This document shows, one piece after another, positions 45,319-59,261 of a stretch of 64,000 nt of DNA; the stretch's first letter is position 1; each line of letters starts with the position of its first letter. The position numbers were made by a program, and so were the translations under genes. The stretch is from the NCBI GenBank assembly GCA_038225475.1, contig JBBRRA010000006.1, positions 1 to 64,000 on the forward strand, read 5' to 3'. The notes under the pieces are model-generated. The model was given only the letters and a program-made list of their open reading frames with translations. It did no database searches and was not told where the DNA came from. The DNA is from Polymorphobacter_B sp038225475 (GTDB lineage: Bacteria > Pseudomonadota > Alphaproteobacteria > Sphingomonadales > Sphingomonadaceae).

Positions 45319-45540
45319 GGCACGATCCTTGAATATGGCGCTGCAGCTGTGCTCGCAGGTGCGAACAATGCGCTCGGCCCAGCAACAGGCAATGGGCCAC
45401 GTCGCATGGCAGCTAACTGCACTACATGCAATTTAACCGGGCTCCCAATCGGCCGCAACGCCGGGTGCGTGTTGCGATCGCACGGCTTGATTGCTACGTT
45501 TCAGTGACAGCAGTCGAGGGGAACAGCCACGGCGAGCAAA

Positions 45541-47142
45541 ATGCGCGCGGTACCGGCGGCAACGAGGAACGACATCGTCGCCGGATTGTCCGTCGCCGGG
45601 CTGCTGTTACCCGAAGCGGTTGCCTATGCCGCGATCGCAGGGCTCACGCCGGCACATGCGCTTTGGGCGACGGTGGCTGGCTGTCTGACCTATGCGATGG
45701 TTGGCCGGAGCCGCTTCGCAATCGTCTCATCGACCTCGTCTTCGGCGGCAATCCTTGCTGCAACGCTGGCGGCGCTGCCGGGGGGCGCGGCCGACCGCAG
45801 TGCGCTGGCGACGCTCGTCGTCGTGTTGACCGGCGGCTGCTTCCTCGCCGCGCGCCTGCTCAGCCTCGGCGGCCTGACCGGTTTTATCGCACGCCCGGTG
45901 CTGCGCGGGTTTGCACTGGGCCTGGCAATCACCATTATCATCAAACAATTGCCGGCAGTCGTCGGCGTTACGGTTCCGGCGCACGACCTTTTTCACCTGC
46001 TGATCGGGCTTGCAGCCTCCGCGTCACGATGGAACTTCGTCAGTATCGCGTTGGCCGCAACGGCGTTGATCGTGTTGCTGGTGTTGCGCCGATTTCCAAG
46101 GCTACCCGGTGCGCTGATCGTCTTGCTGCTCGGCATCGGTTCGGCGTTGGTGGTCCCGCTTCCCGGCGTCGCGCAGGTCGGCACAATCGACATCGCGCTG
46201 GCGCTGCCCACATTGCCACGCTTCAGCTGGGCGCTGTATTCGCGTGCGGCGCAGTTTTCGCTGCCGCTCGTGCTGATCCTGTTTGCGGAAAGCTGGGGGA
46301 CGATGCGTGCACTGGCGCTGCGGCACGGCGACAGCCTCGATCCGAACCGCGAGCTCGGCGCGCTGGGCCTCGCCAATCTGGCGAGCGCGGCGGTGTCGGG
46401 GATGCCGGTGGGGGCCGGCTTCTCGGTTGGCAACGCCAGCGAGGCGGCGGGGGCATCGTCGCGCGTGACGGGCATCGTTGCGGCGCTGGGACTTGTCGCG
46501 CTGATCGTGGTGGCGGCACCCCAAGTAGCGAAACTGCCGACGCCTGTGCTGGCAGCGGTTGTCATCGCCGCTTTGGTCCATGCGCTCGATCCAACGCCGC
46601 TGATCCGGCTGTGGCGGTTGCGGCGCGACGGCGTCATTGCGCTTGCGGCAGCACTCGCCGTGCTGGCATTCGGCGTCTTGAACGGCATGCTGATCGCGAT
46701 CCTGTTATCGCTTGCGGCGCTTGTGCGGCGGCTGGCAACGCCGCACCTGGCGCAGCTTGGTCGGCTTGGCGATAGCCACGATTATGTCGATCTGTTGCGC
46801 CACGACAACGCGGTCGCGCCGGTCGGCGTCTTGATCTGGCGGCCGGCAGTGCCGCTGTTCTTCGCCAATGCCGAACGCGTGTTCGCCGCCATCACCGCAG
46901 CAAGCAGTGAGGCCCGCGCGTTGGTCGTCAGCCTCGAGGAGAGCGCCGATCTCGACAGCACGGCGCTCGACGCGCTGATCGAATTTGACGCCGCGACTAC
47001 GAAACGCGGCGTCCGACTTCAGCTCGCGCGGACGCATGACCGGGTACGCGACCTGCTGCGGCGCGCCGGCGCAACGGGATTGGCGGCGCGCACCAGCTAC
47101 AGTGTCGACGACGCCGTCGAAGCCATCAGCAAGGGAGAATGA
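45541..47142 (+). CDS. SulP family anion transporter with C-terminal STAS domain
   Basis: 533 aa. The start DIVAGLSVAGLLLPEAVAYAAIAGLTP is the SulP signature region (quoted in part here), followed by about 10-12 membrane segments. Residues about 410-530 form a cytoplasmic STAS domain (PLFFANAERVF, then LVVSLEESADLDSTALDAL). SulP carriers move sulfate, bicarbonate or other anions; the ligand cannot be told from the sequence. The stop is followed after 3 bp by the ParB-like gene, so the two are an operon. Confidence 0.9.
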   Translation: MRAVPAATRNDIVAGLSVAGLLLPEAVAYAAIAGLTPAHALWATVAGCLTYAMVGRSRFAIVSSTSSSAAILAATLAALPGGAADRSALATLVVVLTGGCFLAARLLSLGGLTGFIARPVLRGFALGLAITIIIKQLPAVVGVTVPAHDLFHLLIGLAASASRWNFVSIALAATALIVLLVLRRFPRLPGALIVLLLGIGSALVVPLPGVAQVGTIDIALALPTLPRFSWALYSRAAQFSLPLVLILFAESWGTMRALALRHGDSLDPNRELGALGLANLASAAVSGMPVGAGFSVGNASEAAGASSRVTGIVAALGLVALIVVAAPQVAKLPTPVLAAVVIAALVHALDPTPLIRLWRLRRDGVIALAAALAVLAFGVLNGMLIAILLSLAALVRRLATPHLAQLGRLGDSHDYVDLLRHDNAVAPVGVLIWRPAVPLFFANAERVFAAITAASSEARALVVSLEESADLDSTALDALIEFDAATTKRGVRLQLARTHDRVRDLLRRAGATGLAARTSYSVDDAVEAISKGE

Positions 47143-47145
47143 GCC

Positions 47146-47763
47146 GTGCACCACCTCGAACCCGAATTGAAGCCTGTTGCCATCGCGAATCTACGCCCAA
47201 CCCAGATGACGATCGGCAAGCGCGAAGTCGAACAAAAGCGCGCTGCCTGGGCCAGGCGTGCGGAAAAGGACGGACCGGACTTTCTCGGGCGACATCTGAT
47301 CCCCGCCGTCGCTGGTCCGAAGGGTCAATTATATATCATCGACCATCATCACCTCGTTCGCGCCCTGCACGAAGAGGGCGTCGAAAAAATACTCGTCAGC
47401 TTGGTTGCCGATCTGTCGAAGCTCGACAAGATCCTGTTCTGGACGTTCATGGAAAACCGCAACTGGCTGCACCCCTATAACGCGAACGGCGAACGCATGC
47501 CCCACAGCGATATTCCAAAGTCGATCGGCAAGCTGACCGATGACCCCTATCGCAGCCTTGCCGGCATGCTCCGCGAAACCGGCTATTACGCCAAGGATAT
47601 GACGCCCTATGCCGAATTCCTGTGGGCGGATTATCTTCGCCGCAAGATCGATGCCAAGGCGCTCGCCAAAGATTTCGAGGCTGCCGTTAAAAAGGCGCAA
47701 AAGCTGGCGCACGCTCCGGCTGCCAACTATTTGCCCGGCTGGTGCGGGCCAAATAGAAGCTGA
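47146..47763 (+). CDS. ParB-like protein (ParBc_2 family)
   Basis: 205 aa from a GTG start 3 bp after the SulP stop. It contains ParB/Srx-like elements: LRPTQMTIGKREV near the start and YIIDHHHLVRALHEEGV at about 62-78, with a run of three His. Unlike true ParB there is no helix-turn-helix or partner ParA gene. The family has no established role; a nuclease or kinase-like activity of the ParB/Srx fold is possible. Tight linkage to an anion transporter is unusual. Confidence 0.78.
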   Translation: MHHLEPELKPVAIANLRPTQMTIGKREVEQKRAAWARRAEKDGPDFLGRHLIPAVAGPKGQLYIIDHHHLVRALHEEGVEKILVSLVADLSKLDKILFWTFMENRNWLHPYNANGERMPHSDIPKSIGKLTDDPYRSLAGMLRETGYYAKDMTPYAEFLWADYLRRKIDAKALAKDFEAAVKKAQKLAHAPAANYLPGWCGPNRS

Positions 47764-47818
47764 ATTCGCTCGATAGCCATGCGAAGCGCGCAATCGTCCT
47801 GTAGTCACAGATCGCGCC

Positions 47819-49894
47819 TTATCGGACGAACCGCACGCCGAGCGTCAGGGTTCGCGGCGTGCCCCGGTCGATGATGCCATTGGCCGAGATGCCCGACTGA
47901 ATCAGCGTGTCGGTTAAATTCTCGCCGCGCAGTGTCATCATGACGCCGCGTGCCACGGGCACCTCGACCACCGCGTCGAACGTCGCTGCATCGGCGAGGT
48001 GCCGGACGCCGAGGTCGTCTTCGTTCTGATCGCCCGAATAGCGTCCGGTTAGCGCCAGCAGCGCGTCGGTCCACGGCACCCAGCCGAGAGTCACGCTCGC
48101 CTGATGCGCCGGGGTCAGCGCTGGCGGCAAGCCGTTCAACGCGGCCGCCAACCCAAAAGCGCGGACGCGCGAATGGGTGTAGGCGTAGGACACATCGAAC
48201 CGCCAAGCCGCTTCCGCAACATGCGCGTCCGCCTCGATGCCGCGCGCAACGATCGCGTCGAGGTTGCGCCGGACGCGGTAAACCCCGCCCGCGGCGACCA
48301 GACCTACTTCCGGGAAGACGCGCGGCCCAACGCCAGCGGTGACGTTGCCGATCGCTCCGCCCAACCGATTGGCGAAGGCGGTGACGCTGAGCCGAAGCGC
48401 CCGGCCGGCGCGGAAATCGGTCCCGATCTCAACACCTTTCAAACGTTCGAGGTTCAACGCGTTGTTGCTCGCGGTGGCGTCCGCGCCGACGCGGAACGGC
48501 CGGTAGAGCTCGTTCAACGTTGGCAGCCGATAGCCGAGATACGCCGCAGCGCGCAGCTTGAGCCCGGGTAACGCTGCAACGGCGATACCGCCACGCCCTG
48601 TCGGCTCCCAGCCGCTGCGGTCGGCCGGGCGTTCGTCGATCGTCGTCGCAAAAGTCTGCGCGTCGATTTCGTGCAGGAACCCGCCGGCAATGCGCCAATG
48701 GTCGATGCGCCCGCCCACCGTCAGCGTCAGCGCCTCGATCGGCGACGCCGACGCTTCTGCATAGCCGCCCGCAACCTGGTTACGCCCGCCGCCGGTGCGC
48801 AGCCGCGTGTAGCGCCCGAGCAGGAAGCGCGAACGTTCCTCGGTCTGGCCGCTGTCGTCGCGCAGATCAACGCCAAGGCGCAGCTCAAGATGCGCGCCGA
48901 CTGGGGGTCGCACCTCGAGCTTGCCGCCAAGCCCGGTCGCGGGGGTGTTGTACTGGTCGAGCGACGGCGTTGCGACCACGCGCGCGGCGTCGAGCGCAAC
49001 AACGGTATTCGCGAAGCTCTGCGCCTGAACATAGCCGAGCGCCTGCCACTGCCAGCGCCCGGTTCCCAGCAGCCGCACACTGCTATCGACGCCCTTGACG
49101 GTGCTGCTGTTGCCATCGACGCCGCGGACGCGGAAATCGTTGAAGTTGAGCGCGTCGACGAGCAGTTGCACGTCCTCGCCCACCGGCAGCTGCGCGTTGA
49201 ACCCGATGCTGCCCTGACGGTAGCGCGCCGGAATGTCGGCAGCGCCGCGCTGCGTGTCGGGAATGATGACGTAGCCGTCGCCGCGGTCGTAACGGCCGAA
49301 CAGTGCGACGGCACCGTCGCCGAGCTTGGCGCTGCCGACGGCACTTGCGCTAAGCGCATTGCGGCTGCCGAAATCAAGCTCGGCCTGCAGCCCCGGCAGC
49401 GCCGCCGGATCGGCGCTGTTTAACTCGATCGTGCCAGCAAGCGCGCCGCTACCGAACGCGCCCGCGCCTGCGCCGCGCGTCACGCGGACATTGCCGAGCC
49501 GTTCGGGGGCCACTGCGAACCACGGAATGTAGCCCGAAAACGGGTCGGCAAGCGGGGCGCCGTCGAGAGTCACGAGCGCGCGGGAGGACGCGTTGCCGCC
49601 GAGCGCCCGCAAGGTCGCGCCTTGGCTGGTCGGGTTGGCGGTGCGGCTGTCGGTACGGCGGAATTGCTGAAAGCCGGCGACGTCCGCAAGGATATCCTCG
49701 ATGCGGTGCGAGGCGCTGCCGGTCAGGCGGTCATGGCCGAGCACGACAATGTCGTACGCGGCGTCACCCTTGGCGATCGGCAAAGCCGTGACGACGATTT
49801 CGGGAACCGGCACCTCGGCGGCGCGCGCTGTCGTCGAAATCAGCACGCCGCACGTCAGGGTCAGCAACCAACGCAAAACGGGACGCCGGCCCAT
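47819..49894 (-). CDS. TonB-dependent receptor, BtuB-like
   Basis: 691 aa from the ATG ending at 49894, with signal peptide (LLTLTCGVLISTTARA). TonB box-like EIVVTALP, plug segment RIEDILADVAGFQQFRRTDS, ATLRALGGNASSRALVTLDG, and barrel ending LTLGVRFVR. The short plug and barrel length fit the BtuB/siderophore group that imports cobalamin or iron chelates. No cobalamin riboswitch could be recognised in the 106 bp to the next gene. The ligand is unknown. Confidence 0.87.
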   Translation of the reverse strand: MGRRPVLRWLLTLTCGVLISTTARAAEVPVPEIVVTALPIAKGDAAYDIVVLGHDRLTGSASHRIEDILADVAGFQQFRRTDSRTANPTSQGATLRALGGNASSRALVTLDGAPLADPFSGYIPWFAVAPERLGNVRVTRGAGAGAFGSGALAGTIELNSADPAALPGLQAELDFGSRNALSASAVGSAKLGDGAVALFGRYDRGDGYVIIPDTQRGAADIPARYRQGSIGFNAQLPVGEDVQLLVDALNFNDFRVRGVDGNSSTVKGVDSSVRLLGTGRWQWQALGYVQAQSFANTVVALDAARVVATPSLDQYNTPATGLGGKLEVRPPVGAHLELRLGVDLRDDSGQTEERSRFLLGRYTRLRTGGGRNQVAGGYAEASASPIEALTLTVGGRIDHWRIAGGFLHEIDAQTFATTIDERPADRSGWEPTGRGGIAVAALPGLKLRAAAYLGYRLPTLNELYRPFRVGADATASNNALNLERLKGVEIGTDFRAGRALRLSVTAFANRLGGAIGNVTAGVGPRVFPEVGLVAAGGVYRVRRNLDAIVARGIEADAHVAEAAWRFDVSYAYTHSRVRAFGLAAALNGLPPALTPAHQASVTLGWVPWTDALLALTGRYSGDQNEDDLGVRHLADAATFDAVVEVPVARGVMMTLRGENLTDTLIQSGISANGIIDRGTPRTLTLGVRFVR

Positions 49895-50000
49895 TGATAC
49901 CGGGACCGGTGCGGTCGTGCGGCCGCTTTCACCGATAAATAATTGCTGTCCCCGAATGGGGCAAAGTCGGGCGCGATCCACTGTCACCCGAGCCGCGAAT

Positions 50001-50246
50001 TTACGCTTTGCGCAGTGTCGCGAGTTCCGCTTCGAGCGCATGGATCTTCATCGCCTGCGCGACGATGATTTCATGCAGCGCCGCCTTTTGTGCGTCGGTG
50101 CCCGAGTCGGCCGGCGGGGCGGCCGACGGTTCGGGTTTCGACTGGCCCTTGAACATGCCCGAAGCACGCGCGCGCTCGATCAGCGGCGCGGCGTTCGCAG
50201 CGAGCCCGACAAGGGCTTCCATCAAGGGATCAGGTTTCGTTGCCAT
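50001..50246 (-). CDS. Small hypothetical protein after gltB
   Basis: 81 aa, starting 6 bp after the gltB stop, so very likely cotranscribed. The N-terminus is helical and hydrophobic (LMEALVGLAANAAPLIERA), the middle is Pro/Ala/Ser-rich, and the C-terminus (HEIIVAQAMKIHALEAELATL) could form a coiled coil. No known family is recognised. It may be an oligomerising accessory protein; no function is claimed. Confidence 0.65.
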   Translation of the reverse strand: MATKPDPLMEALVGLAANAAPLIERARASGMFKGQSKPEPSAAPPADSGTDAQKAALHEIIVAQAMKIHALEAELATLRKA

Positions 50247-50252
50247 TATTTA

Positions 50253-54790
<4,538 letters not shown>

Positions 54791-54794
<4 letters not shown>

Positions 54795-55390
54795 CTGCCC
54801 TTTTTCCCCGCGGCTTGCACCGGCGTTTGCGGCAGCGGCGCACCGTCGCTTGCGGCTTTAACCTTGGCGATAATGGCCGGCATCCGCGCGATCATCGGCT
54901 GCAGCATAATCGACTGCGAGGCATTGCCCATGTCGGCCATGATCAGCGGCTGCTTGGCGAGAACCGACTGCCCCTCCGGACTACGATAGAAAGCCGTCGT
55001 TGCCGCCAGTTCTGCAGTTGTCAGGTTGCGCGCATAGGCCCGCGTCGCCGCCTCGGTCATCTGCGGTGCAACTTCGAGAAAGATCTTCTCGATCTCGTCG
55101 GCCATGATGGTCATGCCGCGATCGCGCGTTTCCTGCTGTGCGCGCGTTGGTTCCGGTGCGCCCGCTGCGCGCGCTCCAAGCGCCGTGCTGGACATCATCC
55201 GCATCATCATGGGGCGCAGCATGTCGTGCATTTGCGACTGAAGATGCATCACCTCGACGAGGTCACGCGCCTTTTCGAGCCGCACCGGATCAACCGGCGC
55301 TTCGGCTGAAGACACCGAAATCGCCGGCGAAGAATAAGCGCTGGCCGCCCCGAGAAGCGCCGCCGCAATCGCGACGGGGAGCATGATCAT
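54791..55390 (-). CDS. DUF2059 secreted protein between gltD and gltB
   Basis: 199 aa with a signal peptide (MLPVAIAAALLGAASA). The DUF2059 region is visible in RLEKARDLVEVMHLQSQMHDML and LTTAELAATTAFYRSPEGQSVL (quoted in pieces), a helical domain found in many periplasmic proteins of unknown role. It overlaps gltD by 4 bp upstream and gltB by 4 bp downstream, so its translation is coupled to both subunits of glutamate synthase, although its product should be periplasmic. The C-terminus is Lys/Gly-rich (AAGKKGR). Confidence 0.85.
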
Positions 55391-56823
55391 GCCGCCACCC
55401 GCCCGGCATCGACCTTCGCCGTCAGATATTTATGCATCGCCGTCGCCACGTCGCGCCCGTCGCGGATCGCCCAGACCACGAGGCTTGCGCCACGCACGAT
55501 GTCGCCGGCCGCGAACACGCCCTCGACGCTCGTTGCCATGGTCTTGTGATCGACCCGGAGCGTGCCCCAGCGCGTCACCGAAAGCGCGGGCGCATCGAAC
55601 AGCACGGGCAAATCCTCGGCGTCGAAACCGAGCGCCTTGATGACCAGCGACGCTTCGACACGGAAATTCGACCCTGGATCGGCCTCGGGCGCGCGACGCC
55701 CGTCGGGAGCGGCTGCACCCAGCCGCATCCGCTGTGCGCGAACTCCGCTGACGCTGCTTCCGGCGGTATCGAACGCGTTCGGGGCGGAAAGCCAGACGAA
55801 CTCGACGCCTTCCTCCTCGGCATGCGCAACCTCGCGCTGCGAACCCGGCATATTGGCGCGGTCGCGGCGATAGAGGCATTTGACCGACGTCGCGCCTTGC
55901 CGCACGGCGGTGCGAACGCAATCCATTGCAGTGTCACCGCCACCGATCACGACGACATGCTTGCCCTGTGCATCGAGCGCAGCGGCATTGGGGACGGTGT
56001 CGCCAAAGCCTTGCCGGTTGGCGGCGAACAGGAAATCGAGCGCCGGTATGACGCCGTCCGCCGCAACGCCGGGGGCTGCGATGTCGCGCGCCTGATAAAC
56101 GCCGGTGGCGATCAGCACCGCGTCGTGGCGGGCGCGCAGGTCAGCGAGGCTTGCATCGCGCCCGACTTCGAAGCTGCGATGGAAAACGATGCCTGCCGCC
56201 TCGAGCCGCGCAACGCGTCGCATCACGACGTCCTTTTCGAGCTTGAAACCGGGAATGCCATAGGTCAGCAACCCCCCGGCGCGGTCGTGGCGGTCATAGA
56301 TGTGGACGTCGTAACCTTTGACGCGCAGCATTTCGGCAGCGGTCAGCCCCGCCGGGCCCGCGCCGATGATCGCCACCGACTGCGCCCCGCGATCGGCAAG
56401 AATGCGAATCGGCTTGACCCAGCCATTCTCCCAAGCGGTGTCGGTGATGAACTTTTCAACCGAGCCGATCGTGACCGAACCGAAGTCTTTTTCGATGACA
56501 CAATTGCCTTCGCACAGCCGGTCCTGCGGGCAGATGCGGCCACAGATTTCAGGCATCGACGAGGTTGCAGCCGACAGCTCGTAAGCCTCCTCGAGACGCC
56601 CCTCGGCGGTCAATCGCAACCAATCGGGGATATTGTTATGGAGCGGACAATGCACTTGGCAGAATGGCACGCCGCATTGTGAACAGCGCGAAGCCTGCTC
56701 CTCGGCCTTGGCGAGAAGGTAGGGCTTGGCGATCTCGAGGAAGTCCTCGGTCCGCTCAGCAGCGGCACGCTTTGCTGGCAACCGCTGGTCGACAGCTATA
56801 AAGCGGAGCATCGTTTCGGCCAT
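55387..56823 (-). CDS. gltD: Glutamate synthase (NADPH) small subunit
   Basis: 478 aa from the ATG ending at 56823 (GGAAGGGATTTGCG upstream). N-terminal 4Fe-4S cysteines are present (SRCSQCGVPFCQVHC and CGRICPQDRLCEGNC). The FAD site is AIIGAGPAGLTAAEML, and the NADPH site VVIGGGDTAMDCVRTA. The C-terminal FAD block is GVFAAGDIVRGASLVVWA. It passes electrons from NADPH to GltB. It is the first gene of the operon. The 153-bp gap before it should hold the promoter, but no clear -35/-10 pair was chosen. Confidence 0.96.
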   Translation of the reverse strand: MAETMLRFIAVDQRLPAKRAAAERTEDFLEIAKPYLLAKAEEQASRCSQCGVPFCQVHCPLHNNIPDWLRLTAEGRLEEAYELSAATSSMPEICGRICPQDRLCEGNCVIEKDFGSVTIGSVEKFITDTAWENGWVKPIRILADRGAQSVAIIGAGPAGLTAAEMLRVKGYDVHIYDRHDRAGGLLTYGIPGFKLEKDVVMRRVARLEAAGIVFHRSFEVGRDASLADLRARHDAVLIATGVYQARDIAAPGVAADGVIPALDFLFAANRQGFGDTVPNAAALDAQGKHVVVIGGGDTAMDCVRTAVRQGATSVKCLYRRDRANMPGSQREVAHAEEEGVEFVWLSAPNAFDTAGSSVSGVRAQRMRLGAAAPDGRRAPEADPGSNFRVEASLVIKALGFDAEDLPVLFDAPALSVTRWGTLRVDHKTMATSVEGVFAAGDIVRGASLVVWAIRDGRDVATAMHKYLTAKVDAGRVAA

Positions 56824-56976
56824 CGCAAATCCCTTCCAGGAGCGATTAGCGCGCTGAAACAAGCGAGTCACGTAGTATTGTACTGATATGGCAGCAGTGC
56901 TGCCCAAGAACGATCCCTGCGGCCGAGTAGAAATCAAGACTTCGGGCAGATTTGAAAATATAGTACTAGAAAAGGA

Positions 56977-57783
56977 CTATTTCGTGAGCAGCCAAACCAG
57001 TGCGGCGCTTCCGGCAACGATTCGGTACCACGCAAACGGTGCGAAACCATAACGGCCGATCACCGCGACGAAGCTGCGGACGACGATGATCGCGACGACG
57101 AACGCCACGACAAAGCCGATCGCGATATCGTGTAGCTGACTGGCGTCGAGCGCCGCGCGGTTCTTGTAGAGTTCGAGCGTTGTTGCGCCGAGCATGGTCG
57201 GGACCGCGAGGAAAAAGCTGAACTCCGCCGCCGTCCGCCGTTCGACGCCGAGTGCCAGCGCGCCCATGATTGTTGCGCCCGAACGACTGACCCCCGGCAC
57301 CATCGCGAGGCACTGCAGGAAACCGATGCCGACCGAGGTTCGCGCCGGGATGGCCGCGACCCCGTGGATCGTCGCGGCGCGTGCCAGCCGTTCGACAATC
57401 AGGATTGCAACGCCGCCGACGATCAACGCCACCGCCACGACCACCGCATTGCCCAGCAGTGCCTCGATCTGCTTGTGCAGCGCAAAGCCGATCACCGCAG
57501 CCGGCAGAAACGCCAGCAAGACGTTGCGCGCGAAATGCAGCGATTCGGGCTGGCGCTTGATGACCCCCCCGACCACCGCGAGCAGCGTCCGCCAATATAG
57601 CACGACGATCGCGAGGATCGCGCCGAGCTGAATGACAATGTTAAACACCTTCCACCGCGCCGCATCGTAACCAAGCAGATCGCCTGCAAGAATAAGATGG
57701 CCGGTCGACGAGACGGGCAGGAACTCGGTCACCCCCTCGACGATCCCCAGAATGATGATGTCGAGCAGCGAGCTATCGGTCAT
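56977..57783 (-). CDS. uppP: Undecaprenyl-diphosphate phosphatase UppP (BacA)
   Basis: 268 aa, eight membrane segments. The two active-site motifs of the BacA family are present: EGVTEFLPVSSTGH at residues 16-29 and PGVSRSGATIMG at about 165. The enzyme recycles undecaprenyl pyrophosphate to the monophosphate carrier for peptidoglycan and other surface polymers, and confers bacitracin tolerance. It follows the NDUFA9-like gene by 12 bp on the same strand and is likely cotranscribed. Confidence 0.96.
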   Translation of the reverse strand: MTDSSLLDIIILGIVEGVTEFLPVSSTGHLILAGDLLGYDAARWKVFNIVIQLGAILAIVVLYWRTLLAVVGGVIKRQPESLHFARNVLLAFLPAAVIGFALHKQIEALLGNAVVVAVALIVGGVAILIVERLARAATIHGVAAIPARTSVGIGFLQCLAMVPGVSRSGATIMGALALGVERRTAAEFSFFLAVPTMLGATTLELYKNRAALDASQLHDIAIGFVVAFVVAIIVVRSFVAVIGRYGFAPFAWYRIVAGSAALVWLLTK

Positions 57784-57795
57784 GCGGGTTCCGCT

Positions 57796-58740
57796 TCACG
57801 AGGCGGCGGCGTCCCTGTGAAACCGCCCGCCCGTCCGATAGCGTTCAAGATATTGCGGCGCAATCGCCTCCATCGGCGTCGCGGGCACGCCCAGCGCTGC
57901 TAGCCCATCTGCCGCCGCGACATTGTCCGACTGAAGCATGGTATATTGATCGCTGGTCATCGGCGCACCGGGTACGAAGTCACCCGCTTTTGCCATCAGC
58001 CGCGCGGCAAAAGCCGGCACCTCGACGAGCGGCTTGCTGACGCGGATTTCTCGCAGGATCCAGGCGATGATATCGCGGAACGTGTAAATCCGTGGACCGC
58101 CGAGCTCGAACACTTCGCCGCCAAAACGCGCCGGATTGTTCAACGCGGCAACGATCGCCTTCGCAACATCGACCACGTAAACCGGCTGAAACCGCGTATC
58201 ACCTGCAACGACGGGTACCACGGGCAATTGCTTGCCGAGCGCGGCAAACCGGTTGATGAACTGGTCTTCGGGGCCAAAGACGATCGACGGGCGCAGAATC
58301 GTCGCCTCGGGCAAAGCCGCGCGAACACCGGCTTCGCCTGCCGCCTTGGTTTGCGCGTAGCGCGCACCGCTCGATGCCGATGCGCCGATCGCCGAAACCT
58401 GAACGAACGCCGCGACACCAGCTGCCGCAGCCGCGCGAGCGACATTGGCAGCACCATTGGCTTGCACCGCTGCAAATGTCTGCTTGCCAGCTTCGGCGAG
58501 GATGCCAACCAGATTGACGCCTGCGGTCGCACCGTCGAAAGCGCGCGCAAGGCTGGCGGGGTCGCGGACGTCGCCACTGACGATCTGCACCTGACCAAGG
58601 CTGCCCAACGGCTTCAGAAACGCGGCTGCGTCGGGTGCGCGCACGACGACGCGCATCCGCACGCCCGTGTGCGCAAGCTCTTGAACCAGATAGCGCCCGA
58701 GGAATCCAGATCCACCGACGATAACAACCAGCCCGTCCAT
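57796..58740 (-). CDS. Complex I NDUFA9-like NAD(P)-binding protein
   Basis: 314 aa from the ATG ending at 58740 (TTGGGATAAAGCGC upstream); an ATG 36 bp earlier is less likely, and the frame further up runs into the tRNA gene. The Rossmann motif is VVIVGGSGFLGRYL, and the atypical short-chain dehydrogenase core continues with VNLVGILAE and LRPSIVFGPEDQFINRFAAL (quoted in part). This family is related to the NDUFA9 subunit of respiratory complex I in alphaproteobacteria and mitochondria. Its exact bacterial role is not settled. Confidence 0.87.
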   Translation of the reverse strand: MDGLVVIVGGSGFLGRYLVQELAHTGVRMRVVVRAPDAAAFLKPLGSLGQVQIVSGDVRDPASLARAFDGATAGVNLVGILAEAGKQTFAAVQANGAANVARAAAAAGVAAFVQVSAIGASASSGARYAQTKAAGEAGVRAALPEATILRPSIVFGPEDQFINRFAALGKQLPVVPVVAGDTRFQPVYVVDVAKAIVAALNNPARFGGEVFELGGPRIYTFRDIIAWILREIRVSKPLVEVPAFAARLMAKAGDFVPGAPMTSDQYTMLQSDNVAAADGLAALGVPATPMEAIAPQYLERYRTGGRFHRDAAAS

Positions 58741-58838
58741 GCGCTTTATCCCAACCAGCGTCTCCGCATGCGTCATGGCGCAGCGTATGCCCGTTGACAA
58801 CCGCGGCCCGTCGCCGTACCCCCCGCCGCTCGCAACCT

Positions 58839-58925
58839 GCCCAGGTGGCGGAATTGGTAGACGCGCCAGCTTCAGGTGCTGGTATTGGTAACGATGTGAA
58901 GGTTCGAGTCCTTTCCTGGGCACCA
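58839..58925 (+). tRNA. tRNA-Leu (anticodon CAG)
   Basis: The acceptor stem GCCCAGG pairs with CCTGGGC, followed by A and an encoded CCA. The anticodon stem CCAGC/GCTGG encloses TTCAGGT, giving anticodon CAG at 58873-58875, which reads CUG. A long variable arm (TATTGGTAACGATG region) marks a class II tRNA, as expected for leucine. The T arm holds GGTTCGAGTCC. Confidence 0.96.
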
Positions 58926-59261
58926 CCACCCTGTTCGTGATCGAGCGGGGAAGATTGCAAAAACCACGCATTTGTTAGACCAGCCGCCCGGCTCACTGCG
59001 CGGTTGGCGGCGACGATGGCGGCCTCGCCGCGCAGCTCTTGAAGGCGCTCGCCCGTTCGCACGCCGCTTTTCAAATCCCGCGCACCCATGCTGCAACGCA
59101 CCATAGTAAAAATGTCACAATAACAAAAAACCTTGGGCCGGATCGGTGTCGCAGGCGCGCGCGCATATTTACAAGGCACACGATTGCAGCCAGAAAATAT
59201 GGTGTGGCGTGCTTTTAACGAAATTTTAAGTCGCACAGGATTTTTAGGGGGATACGATATT
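58926..59261. other. Gap after tRNA-Leu, promoter side of a TonB receptor gene
   Basis: 336 bp. Minus-strand frames run through here into the tRNA but look spurious. The last 150 bp are AT-rich (AAAAATGTCACAATAAC near 59110; TTTTTAGGGGGA at 59241) and probably hold the promoter and ribosome site of the receptor gene. No integrase or direct repeat of the tRNA 3' end was seen. Confidence 0.45.

Noticed and set aside
58741..58971. N-terminal extension of the NDUFA9-like gene, and other minus ORFs over the tRNA
   Set aside because: The frame would read through the antisense of tRNA-Leu. The typical KDSNLH-like peptides here are a known artefact of tRNA-Leu genes.
59108..59125. TGTCAC sequence like half of a Pho box before the TonB receptor at 59262
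   Set aside because: Only one half-site is present. A Pho box needs two direct repeats at 11-bp spacing.
58839..59261. Possible integration site of a genomic island at tRNA-Leu
   Set aside because: No integrase gene and no repeat of the tRNA 3' end was found in the downstream sequence. The neighbours are ordinary.
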